Shown here: one piece after another, positions 1 through 5,263 of the stretch
Layout: the number at the start of each line of letters is the position of its first letter
How positions within the stretch are numbered: the first letter of the stretch is position 1
Assembly (NCBI GenBank): GCA_021732945.1
Contig: JAKFWB010000483.1
Location: 1 to 5,263, forward strand
Direction: 5' to 3'
DNA from: Porphyrobacter sp.
Lineage (GTDB): Bacteria; Pseudomonadota; Alphaproteobacteria; Sphingomonadales; Sphingomonadaceae
Length of the DNA: 5,263 nt
Notes under the pieces: generated by a model
The model's database searches: none
Seen by the model: only the letters and a program-made list of their open reading frames with translations
What the model was told of the DNA's origin: nothing
Translations under genes and position numbers: made by a program

Positions 1-802
1 CGTCGTAGGCCTGCGACAGTTCTTCCAGCGTCTGCGGCTTTTCCGTCAGGCGGCGTTCGGTCAGAATGTGGCGCTCGCGCTCGTTGAGGCTGCCCATCGC
101 TTCGCTCAGCATCGCCATGCGCATCTGGCTTTCTTCAGCCTCGGCCACGGTTTCGTCCTGCAAGGGGCGATCATCGGTCAGCCAATCCTGCCATTCGCCG
201 CCGCCTTCTTCGTCCCCGCGCAGACTGACGTTGAGCGACGCATCGCCGCCCATCATCATCCGCCGGTTCATGTTGACGACTTCCTGTTCCGGCACGCCAA
301 GATCGGTGGCGATCTTGGTCACGTCCTCGGGCGACAGGTCGCTGTCTTCGTAAGCTTCAAGCTGCTTCTTCATCCGACGAAGGTTGAAGAACAGCTTCTT
401 CTGGGCGGCAGTGGTGCCCATTTTGACAAGGCTCCATGAGCGCAGGATAAACTCCTGCATCGAGGCCTTGATCCACCACATCGCGTAGGTCGCGAGGCGG
501 AAGCCGCGATCGGGCTCGAACTTCTTGACGCCCTGCATCAGGCCCACGTTGCCTTCGGAAATGAGGTCCGCCACGGGCAAGCCATAGCCGCGATAACCCA
601 TCGCGATTTTCGCGACGAGCCGCAAGTGGCTGGAAACGAGCTGGGCGGCAGCTTCAGGGTCTTCGTGTTCCTGATAGCGCTTGGCGAGCATATATTCCTG
701 CTCAGCCGTCAGCACCGGGAATTTGCGAATTTCCGACAGGTAGCGATTGAGGCTCTGCTCACCGCTTAACGCCGGGACCGATGTGGTCTTTGACTTTGTC
801 AC
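1..802 (-). CDS. rpoH: RNA polymerase heat-shock sigma factor RpoH (sigma-32), 3' end cut by the window
   Basis: This gene encodes the alternative sigma factor that directs RNA polymerase to heat-shock and protein-quality promoters. 267 codons are visible; family members are close to 300 residues, so roughly 30 C-terminal residues are missing, including most of the region 4.2 helix-turn-helix that reads the -35 element. Residues 80-97 (LISEGNVGLMQGVKKFEP) and the following RLATYAMWWIKASMQEFI segment are sigma-70 region 2, for core binding and -10 melting. Residues 134-142, QKKLFFNLR, are the 'RpoH box' that separates sigma-32 from other sigma-70 family members. The end of the visible part, LNERERHILTERRL, is the start of region 4. 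The start is a GTG at 802-800, preceded by AGG and AAAGA purine runs; no in-frame ATG lies nearby upstream. rluD lies upstream on the same strand with a 111-bp gap, so rpoH may be expressed from its own promoter, from rluD read-through, or both. Confidence 0.96.
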   Translation of the reverse strand, partial: MTKSKTTSVPALSGEQSLNRYLSEIRKFPVLTAEQEYMLAKRYQEHEDPEAAAQLVSSHLRLVAKIAMGYRGYGLPVADLISEGNVGLMQGVKKFEPDRGFRLATYAMWWIKASMQEFILRSWSLVKMGTTAAQKKLFFNLRRMKKQLEAYEDSDLSPEDVTKIATDLGVPEQEVVNMNRRMMMGGDASLNVSLRGDEEGGGEWQDWLTDDRPLQDETVAEAEESQMRMAMLSEAMGSLNERERHILTERRLTEKPQTLEELSQAYD

Positions 803-835
803 TCTTTGCCTAACCTTTCTGTGTCGACCGCTTGC

Positions 836-860
836 GCGGGACCCCTGATGGGCATCCCGC
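836..860 (-). promoter_or_regulatory. Strong hairpin in the rpoH leader
   Basis: Read on the minus strand, GCGGGA pairs with TCCCGC, followed by a two-base TG bulge, a CCC/GGG inner stem and a five-base ATCAG loop: nine base pairs in all. It sits 33 bp upstream of the rpoH GTG start and 53 bp after the rluD stop. No T-run follows, so a classical intrinsic terminator for rluD is unlikely. It could be a leader structure of the rpoH mRNA or an attenuator between the two genes. The fold is directly visible; the function is inference. Confidence 0.4.
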
Positions 861-876
861 AGGTGGGCCACGGGTC

Positions 877-884
877 TATATATA
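877..884 (-). promoter_or_regulatory. rpoH: Possible -10 region for rpoH
   Basis: An isolated TATATATA tract lies in an otherwise GC-rich gap, about 75 bp upstream of the rpoH start and 30 bp beyond the rluD stop codon. It matches a -10 element by composition and position. No good -35 hexamer is present at 16-18 bp spacing on the minus strand (the candidates read CATACA or TACAAC). If used, transcription would begin near 870, just before the leader hairpin at 836-860. Confidence 0.3.
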
Positions 885-913
885 CGCGAAAACCGGGCGG
901 TTGTATGCGCATT

Positions 914-1879
914 TCATCGATCAGAACGACCCAATTGGTCGATAAGTTCCGCCATATCGGCGGGCAGTTCTGAGCGGAAACGGAGCGACTCGCCGGTCAC
1001 CGGGTGCTGAAATCCCAGCTCGGCGGCGTGCAGCGCCTGTCGCTGGAAGCCGAGGTTATCCAGCACGGCGCGCAGGGGTTGCGGAGTACGTCCATAAGCA
1101 GGGTCTCCCAATAGAGCATGACCGATTGACGCGCAGTGAACGCGCACCTGGTGGGTCCTGCCGGTCTCAAGGCGGCATTCGATCATGGCGGCATGATCCA
1201 GCCGCTGAAGCACGGCATAATGGGTGATCGCGGTTTTTCCGCGTGAGGAATTGTTGGGCAGCACCGTCATTTTCTTTCGGTCACTGTCCGATCGGCCCAC
1301 GCGCGCATTGATCGTGCCCTCAGCAGGCGAAGGGTGCCCGGCGCACACCGCGATATAGCGGCGGTGAACGGTATGCGCGGCGAATTGCACGGCGAGGCCT
1401 TCATGCGCGGCATCGGACTTGGCGACCACCAGCAGCCCCGATGTGTCCTTGTCGATCCGGTGGACAATCCCCGGCCGCGCCACGCCGTTGATGCCCGACA
1501 GGTTGCCCCGGCAATGGTGCAGCAGTGCATTCACCAGTGTGCCGGTGATATTCCCCACCGCCGGGTGCACCACCATGCCCGCAGGCTTGTCGACAATGAT
1601 CAGGTGCGCGTCTTCATAGGCTATGGTGAGCGGTATCGCTTCGGGCGCGGCTTCGGCGGGCATGGCGGCGGCGATGATGATGCGGAACGGGGTATCGGCG
1701 GCGACCTTCATCGATGCGGCGGTGGCGGTTTTCCCCGCGACATCGACCCGGCCCTGATCAATCAACCCCTGCACCCGCGCGCGGCTCATGCCTGTGGCTT
1801 CCGCCAGCGCCTTGTCGAGCCGGGCGGGGGCGGGGCCAGATGCAGGGATGGTGCCGGTGATGATTTCGGGTTCAGACAT
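914..1879 (-). CDS. rluD: 23S rRNA pseudouridine synthase, RluD/RluA family
   Basis: The product is a 321-residue RluA-family pseudouridine synthase, close to the length of E. coli RluD (about 326). RluD converts uridines 1911, 1915 and 1917 in helix 69 of 23S rRNA to pseudouridine during large-subunit assembly. An S4 RNA-binding domain occupies about residues 18-65 (RLDKALAEATGMSRARVQGL at its start). The catalytic domain follows, with IIVDKPAGMVVHP at 94-106 and the signature HRIDKDTSGL at 140-149, where Asp143 is the catalytic aspartate. RLETGRTHQVRVH is the conserved late motif. The ATG at 1879-1877 was chosen because the reading frame upstream of it gives a non-conserved stretch that overlaps the divergent gene; no clear Shine-Dalgarno sequence precedes it. 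RluA, RluC and RluD paralogues are alike, but the N-terminal S4 domain, length and position next to rpoH favour RluD. Confidence 0.92.
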   Translation of the reverse strand: MSEPEIITGTIPASGPAPARLDKALAEATGMSRARVQGLIDQGRVDVAGKTATAASMKVAADTPFRIIIAAAMPAEAAPEAIPLTIAYEDAHLIIVDKPAGMVVHPAVGNITGTLVNALLHHCRGNLSGINGVARPGIVHRIDKDTSGLLVVAKSDAAHEGLAVQFAAHTVHRRYIAVCAGHPSPAEGTINARVGRSDSDRKKMTVLPNNSSRGKTAITHYAVLQRLDHAAMIECRLETGRTHQVRVHCASIGHALLGDPAYGRTPQPLRAVLDNLGFQRQALHAAELGFQHPVTGESLRFRSELPADMAELIDQLGRSDR

Positions 1880-1895
1880 GGTATGGCCATGCGTG

Positions 1896-2291
1896 ATGGA
1901 ACTGGAAGTGACAAGTGAAGCCCTCACCGCGATGCGTGCCGCCGCCGCCGCTGCGTATCCCAACGAGGCTTGCGGCTTACTGCTGGGCCAAGGCGCCAAC
2001 ATCGCCGAGGCCCGTGAGGCCGCCAACATTAACCCCACCCCCGCAACGCACTTCGAAATAGACCCGCAAGCGCTGATCGATGGGCACCGGGCCGCGCGCA
2101 GCGGCGGGGCGCAGGTGGTGGGCTATTTCCACTCGCACCCCGCAGGCCCGGCTGCCCCTTCCGCGACCGACCGCGCCATAGCGGCGGGCGACGGGCGGGT
2201 CTGGGCGATCATTGCGGGCGAGGACTTGCGGTTCTGGCAGGACGCAGGTGAGGGCTTCACCGCGCTTTCCTACCGCGTGACCGAAGGGTAA
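1896..2291 (+). CDS. Small JAMM/MPN (M67 family) zinc metallopeptidase
   Basis: This is a 131-residue single-domain protein of the JAMM/MPN+ (Mov34/PAD-1, M67) family. The full zinc-peptidase motif is present: Glu24 in NEACGLLLG, then YFHSHP with His79 and His81, seven residues, Ser89, two residues, and Asp92, which fits H-x-H-x(7)-S-x(2)-D exactly. The enzyme should therefore be active. Family members cleave isopeptide or peptide bonds next to ubiquitin-like folds; some bacterial ones process the C-terminus of sulfur carriers such as ThiS/MoaD-like or CysO proteins. No such carrier, E1-like or cysteine-synthase gene is visible here, so the substrate is unknown. There is no signal peptide or membrane segment, which implies the cytoplasm. 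ATG 1896 is preferred; GTG 1893 and ATG 1878 are in-frame alternatives, the last overlapping the rluD start codon on the other strand. No good ribosome-binding site is seen for any of them. Confidence 0.88.
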   Translation: MELEVTSEALTAMRAAAAAAYPNEACGLLLGQGANIAEAREAANINPTPATHFEIDPQALIDGHRAARSGGAQVVGYFHSHPAGPAAPSATDRAIAAGDGRVWAIIAGEDLRFWQDAGEGFTALSYRVTEG

Positions 2292-2399
2292 GAAGATGCC
2301 CATGCGCACACCCATGAACGACTTTTCCGCCCATTCCGTCCGGCCACGGCCGTGCGGCCCTAGGCAAGGTGGATTTTTTGCTCTTAGACAGTGTAACAT
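2292..2399 (+). other. Gap between the JAMM gene and chpT, with a GC-rich dyad
   Basis: This 108-bp gap holds a perfect 10-bp palindrome, CACGGCCGTG, at 2345-2354 inside a larger GGCC...GGCC context (2342-2359), and then a T6 run at 2373-2378. The dyad could be a weak terminator for the JAMM gene or an operator for chpT; the T-run begins 14 bases after the dyad, too far for a standard intrinsic terminator. The AT-richer stretch at about 2371-2399 is the likeliest place for a chpT promoter, but I see no clean -35/-10 pair and no TTAA-N7-TTAA CtrA box. Confidence 0.3.
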
Positions 2400-3086
2400 G
2401 TGTCTCCAACACGGCTGGACCTGAACCACTCCATGATTTCGCAAACCGATCTTGCCGCGATGCTGTGCTCGCGCCTGTGCCACGATATGCTGTCGCCTGT
2501 GGGTGCGCTCGCCAATGGGCTGGAGCTGCTGGCGGACGAGCAGGACCCGCAGATGCGCGCGCGCTGCATGGAATTGCTCGAACAATCGGCCCGGATCAGC
2601 ACTGACAAGCTCAAGTTCTTCCGGCTGGCGTTCGGCGCTGCGGGCGGATTTGGTGAGGCGATCCCGATTGATGAGGCGCGCAGCGTAGTCGAAGCGCTGG
2701 CCCCGGAGTCCAAACGGGTGACGATCAACTGGGCGATCCCTGAACCGAGCCTGCCCAAGCCTGCGATCAAGGTGCTGCTGAACCTTGCGCAGATCGCGCT
2801 TGATGCGCTGGTGCGCGGCGGCACGCTTGATATCGGAGCCGAGCGGCGCGACGGGGCGGTGGAGATCGTGGCCCGCGCGCGCGGCGATCGGATCGCGTTT
2901 GACGAGATCATCGGCCGCGCTTTGCAGGGCGATCTTGCCGACAATGAAATCACCAGCCGCACGGCCGCCGCGCACATTATCGCGGTGCTGGCCGAGGAAA
3001 TGGACGGCGGCCTGCAATACAAGCTTGGCGATGGCGCGCTGGTGCTGGGCGCGGTGCTGCCGGTGCCTGAAGGCATGATCGGTTAG
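2400..3086 (+). CDS. chpT: ChpT-like histidine phosphotransferase of the CckA-CtrA phosphorelay
   Basis: The product (228 residues from the GTG, 217 from the ATG at 2433) matches alphaproteobacterial ChpT, about 250 residues in Caulobacter. ChpT carries phosphate from the hybrid kinase CckA to the response regulators CtrA and CpdR, and so controls cell-cycle progression or, in non-Caulobacter relatives, motility and related traits. The dimerisation helix carries SRLCHDMLSPVGALANGLELL at residues 24-44, with His28 as the phosphorylated residue, followed by a second helix ending in KLKFFRLAFGAAGGFGE. The C-terminal half is a degenerate histidine-kinase-ATPase-like fold (LNLAQIALDALVRGGTLDIG) that in this family does not bind ATP. 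The start is uncertain: GTG 2400 gives the longest form, while ATG 2433 is in frame and closer to the conserved helix. Neither has a clear Shine-Dalgarno sequence. The gene ends 11 bp before the amidase gene, which suggests an operon. Confidence 0.9.
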   Translation: MSPTRLDLNHSMISQTDLAAMLCSRLCHDMLSPVGALANGLELLADEQDPQMRARCMELLEQSARISTDKLKFFRLAFGAAGGFGEAIPIDEARSVVEALAPESKRVTINWAIPEPSLPKPAIKVLLNLAQIALDALVRGGTLDIGAERRDGAVEIVARARGDRIAFDEIIGRALQGDLADNEITSRTAAAHIIAVLAEEMDGGLQYKLGDGALVLGAVLPVPEGMIG

Positions 3087-3097
3087 GGCAGCGCGTC

Positions 3098-3820
3098 ATG
3101 CTGGGGGGCGACGAACTGGTGCACCGCGAGGTTCCCTCGCCCAACCACGGGCCGCGCACGCTGCCGATCAGCATGGTGGTGCTCCATTACACCGAAATGA
3201 AACCGGTCGAGACCGCGCTTGAACGGATGTGCGATCCTGCCGCCTCGGTCAGCGCGCATTACTGCATCACCGAAGAAGGCGAAGTGATCCGGCTGGTGCC
3301 CGAAGACCGGCGCGCGTGGCACGCTGGGGCTTCGTTCTGGCGCGGTATTCCCGATGTGAACTCGGCCAGCATCGGGATTGAGCTCGATCATCCGGGTCAT
3401 GCGCCCGAGAATGGGGGCTACCGGCCCTTCGCTGACGCGCAGATCGACGCGCTGATCCCGCTATTGGCGCGGATGGTGCAGCAGTATGATGTCCCGCGCG
3501 CAAATGTGGTCGGCCATTCCGACGTCGCCCCGATGCGCAAGACCGATCCAGGTGAGCTATTTCCGTGGGAGCGGCTGGCCGAATACAAGCTGTGCCTGCC
3601 GCAGCCCGAATGCCTGGCAGCGGGCAATCCGTTCCACAATGACGGGGCATTCTTCCTCGCGCTGGAACGGTTCGGCTATGACATCACCGATCAGGTGAAA
3701 GTGGTCGAAGCGTTCGAGCGCCGCTGGCGTCCGCACCGCATCACTGGTGTGCCGGATGGCGAGATCGCCGCGATCCTGTGGCAATTGCTGCAGGGCCGCG
3801 ATCAAGGGCGGACGCGGTAG
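3098..3820 (+). CDS. N-acetylmuramoyl-L-alanine amidase, AmpD/AmiD type (Amidase_2)
   Basis: This 240-residue protein is a zinc amidase that cleaves the bond between N-acetylmuramic acid and the L-alanine of the peptide stem in peptidoglycan or its turnover products. Zinc ligands by position are His30 (VVLHYTEM), His140 (VVGHSDVAP) and Asp150 (RKTDPGELFPW). Glu95 in SIGIELDHPG is the likely catalytic glutamate, and Lys148 fits the conserved lysine of the AmiD/AmpD active site. Residues from about 170 to 235 form a small helical region (FFLALERFGYDI...AILWQLL) resembling the C-terminal domain of AmiD-like amidases. There is no signal peptide or lipobox, unlike the outer-membrane lipoprotein AmiD, so a cytoplasmic recycling role as in AmpD is more likely. 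This is inference. The gene starts 11 bp after chpT, with AGGGC upstream as a weak ribosome-binding site, and is followed 48 bp later by rnpB. Confidence 0.92.
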   Translation: MLGGDELVHREVPSPNHGPRTLPISMVVLHYTEMKPVETALERMCDPAASVSAHYCITEEGEVIRLVPEDRRAWHAGASFWRGIPDVNSASIGIELDHPGHAPENGGYRPFADAQIDALIPLLARMVQQYDVPRANVVGHSDVAPMRKTDPGELFPWERLAEYKLCLPQPECLAAGNPFHNDGAFFLALERFGYDITDQVKVVEAFERRWRPHRITGVPDGEIAAILWQLLQGRDQGRTR

Positions 3821-3854
3821 CAGGCTGGGGGTTTCCTACCTTCGTCTGCGGGCC

Positions 3855-3860
3855 TATAGG
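3855..3860 (+). promoter_or_regulatory. rnpB: Possible -10 element of the rnpB promoter
   Basis: TATAGG lies 8 bp upstream of the first base of the P1 helix at 3869, the spacing expected of a -10 element for a transcript that starts at or just before the mature 5' end. A TTTCCT at 3832-3837 is 17 bp upstream but is a poor -35 match. rnpB is therefore probably transcribed independently of the amidase gene, though read-through is possible. Confidence 0.4.
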
Positions 3861-3868
3861 CGGCCTTG

Positions 3869-4291
<423 letters not shown>

Positions 4292-4298
4292 TACGGAG

Positions 4299-4320
4299 AT
4301 GGAGCGGGTGCTCGCCCCAT
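4299..4320 (+). terminator. Hairpin downstream of rnpB, possible terminator
   Basis: ATGGAGCGG pairs with TCGCCCCAT around a GTGC loop, with one A/C mismatch and one G-T wobble. It begins 8 bp after the P1 helix of rnpB. There is only a short ATTCCC after it rather than a T-run, so it would be an imperfect intrinsic terminator. It may instead protect or punctuate the 3' end of the precursor RNA. The fold is visible; the function is inferred. Confidence 0.35.
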
Positions 4321-4324
4321 TCCC

Positions 4325-4352
4325 GTTCGTCCTGAGCTTGTCGAAGGACTGC
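4325..4352 (+). repeat. REP-like hairpin repeat, left copy
   Basis: This 28-bp unit contains a hairpin, GTCCT at 4329-4333 pairing with AGGAC at 4345-4349 around the 11-base loop GAGCTTGTCGA. The sequence resembles a palindromic repeat, TCCTGAGCTTGTCGAAGGA, that is scattered between genes in many sphingomonad genomes (recalled, not searched). It lies between the convergent rnpB and ugd, the usual place for such elements, and is paired with an inverted copy at 4384-4411. Confidence 0.75.
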
Positions 4353-4383
4353 CCTTCTTTGACTCAGTTTGCAAAAAGGAAAA

Positions 4384-4411
4384 GCAGGGCTTCGACAAGC
4401 TTAGCCCGAAC
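4384..4411 (-). repeat. REP-like hairpin repeat, right (inverted) copy
   Basis: The reverse complement matches the copy at 4325-4352 in 23 of 28 positions. Its own stem is GGGCT at 4387-4391 with AGCCC at 4403-4407 around an 11-base loop. Four of the five differences form two compensatory base-pair changes in the stem, and the fifth is in the loop. The two copies, 31 bp apart, could also pair with each other to form one long hairpin, which may end transcription from either side. Confidence 0.72.
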
Positions 4412-4423
4412 TGATCGCGGGGG

Positions 4424-5263
4424 CTAAACCCGACCTACACTAACGTAAGTGAACCCGGCCGCCGCCATGTCCTCCGGGTTGTAGATGTTGCGCAGGTCGA
4501 CCAGCACCGGGGCGTTGGCGAGTTCCTTCACCCGCCGGAAATCCAGCGCGCGGAAGGCGTCCCATTCGGTCACGATCACCACCACGTCTGCCCCTGTGAT
4601 CGCGGCGTAAGGGCTGTCACACATGGTCACTTCGGGCAGCAGCGGGCGGGCCTGCTCCATGCCTTCGGGGTCATAGGCGCTGACGGCCACGCCCGCGTCC
4701 ATCAGCGTCTGCGCCACGGCAACTGCGGGGCTGTCGCGCATGTCATCGGTGTTGGGCTTGAAGGTGAGGCCGAGCAGCGCCGCCTTCTTGCCGCGCGCTG
4801 CCTCAACCCCGCCCAATGCATCGACGACCTTGCGGCCCATCGCACGCTTGCGGCTGTCATTGACCTTGACCACGGCTTCCACGATCCGCGTCGGGCTGTC
4901 GTAATCTTCGGCGGTCTTGAGCAGCGCGAGCGTATCCTTGGGGAAGCAGCTGCCGCCATAGCCGGGACCGGCGTGCAGGAACTTGGCGCCGATGCGGTTG
5001 TCCATCCCGATCCCGCGCGACACGTCCTGCACATTCGCGCCGACCTTCTCGCACAGATCGGCCATCTCGTTGATGAAGGTGATCTTGGTCGCAAGGAAGG
5101 CGTTGGCGGCGTATTTGATCAGCTCGCTGGTGCGGCGCGAGGTGAACAGGATCGGGCTTTCGTTGAGGAACAGCGGGCGATAGACCTCGCGCATCACCTC
5201 GCGGCCGAACTCATCCTCGGCCCCGATCACGATCCGGTCAGGCCGCTTGAAATCGCCGATCGC
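4424..5263 (-). CDS. ugd: UDP-glucose 6-dehydrogenase, 5' end cut by the window
   Basis: This is the C-terminal 279 residues of a UDP-glucose/GDP-mannose dehydrogenase family enzyme. It oxidises UDP-glucose to UDP-glucuronate with two NAD+, a precursor for exopolysaccharide, capsule or lipid modification. The full family length is about 430-440 residues, so roughly 155 N-terminal residues, including the NAD-binding Rossmann fold, lie outside the window. The frame is open to the right edge; the visible part begins AIGDFKRPDRIVIGAEDEFG. The central helical domain follows (ELIKYAANAFLATKITFINE). The catalytic motif is GPGYGGSCFPKD, with the nucleophilic Cys encoded at 4948-4946. The C-terminal UDP-binding domain has GLTFKPNTDDMRDSP and a final DLRNIYNPEDM. 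The start codon is not in the window; the internal GTG at 5230 is not the start. GDP-mannose dehydrogenase is a less likely alternative. The gene converges on rnpB. Confidence 0.93.
   Translation of the reverse strand, partial: AIGDFKRPDRIVIGAEDEFGREVMREVYRPLFLNESPILFTSRRTSELIKYAANAFLATKITFINEMADLCEKVGANVQDVSRGIGMDNRIGAKFLHAGPGYGGSCFPKDTLALLKTAEDYDSPTRIVEAVVKVNDSRKRAMGRKVVDALGGVEAARGKKAALLGLTFKPNTDDMRDSPAVAVAQTLMDAGVAVSAYDPEGMEQARPLLPEVTMCDSPYAAITGADVVVIVTEWDAFRALDFRRVKELANAPVLVDLRNIYNPEDMAAAGFTYVSVGRV

Noticed and set aside
66..439. Two overlapping plus-strand open frames opposite rpoH
   Set aside because: Both are antisense to strongly conserved sigma-factor regions, including the RpoH box, and have no ribosome-binding site or known domain.
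1334..1918. Plus-strand open frame of 194 codons inside rluD
   Set aside because: It is the reverse of a gene with all RluD motifs, and its glycine/histidine/arginine-rich composition is that of a shadow frame.
2342..2378. Intrinsic terminator after the JAMM gene
   Set aside because: The GC-rich dyad is short or mismatched in its hairpin form and the T6 run starts 14 bases beyond it, so I list it only as a dyad within the gap.
2292..2399. CtrA-binding box upstream of chpT
   Set aside because: I looked for TTAA-N7-TTAA or TTAACCAT in this gap and found none, so autoregulation by CtrA cannot be supported from the sequence.
1977..3017. Minus-strand open frame of 346 codons opposite the JAMM and chpT genes
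   Set aside because: It is antisense to two genes with clear family motifs, has an arginine- and histidine-rich composition typical of high-GC shadow frames, and shows no recognisable domain.

Overview
This window looks like ordinary core chromosome of a high-GC alphaproteobacterium, most likely of the order Sphingomonadales (Erythrobacter/Sphingomonas-like). The placement is inferred from three things: a ChpT-type histidine phosphotransferase, an RpoH followed by the style of sequence typical of this group, and a copy of the 'TCCTGAGCTTGTCGAAGGA' type of dispersed hairpin repeat known from sphingomonad genomes. I see no phage, transposase, CRISPR array, tRNA or defence gene.

Layout. Bases 1-802 (minus strand) hold all but the last part of rpoH, the heat-shock sigma factor; its C-terminal DNA-binding region runs off the left edge. 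Upstream on the same strand, after a 111-bp gap with a strong hairpin and an AT-rich TATATATA tract, is rluD (914-1879, minus), a 23S rRNA pseudouridine synthase. Facing away from rluD, with start codons 16 bp apart, is a small JAMM/M67 zinc metallopeptidase (1896-2291, plus). Then come chpT (about 2400-3086, plus), the phosphotransfer protein of the CckA-ChpT-CtrA cell-cycle relay, and, 11 bp later, an AmpD/AmiD-like N-acetylmuramoyl-L-alanine amidase (3098-3820, plus). Next on the plus strand is rnpB (about 3869-4291), the RNA of RNase P, followed by a hairpin and a pair of inverted REP-like repeats (4325-4411). The right end (4424-5263, minus) is the C-terminal two thirds of UDP-glucose 6-dehydrogenase, convergent with rnpB.

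How the parts relate. rluD and rpoH form one minus-strand run concerned with ribosome maturation and stress transcription. chpT and the amidase are close enough to be co-transcribed, which would link the cell-cycle phosphorelay with peptidoglycan turnover; this is inference from spacing. rnpB probably has its own promoter. ugd belongs to a separate, surface-polysaccharide-related unit that continues beyond the window.

The best non-gene signal is the repeat pair at 4325-4411: two inverted copies whose differences fall almost entirely at paired stem positions and are compensatory, so the hairpin has been preserved. I found no convincing new biological system here.
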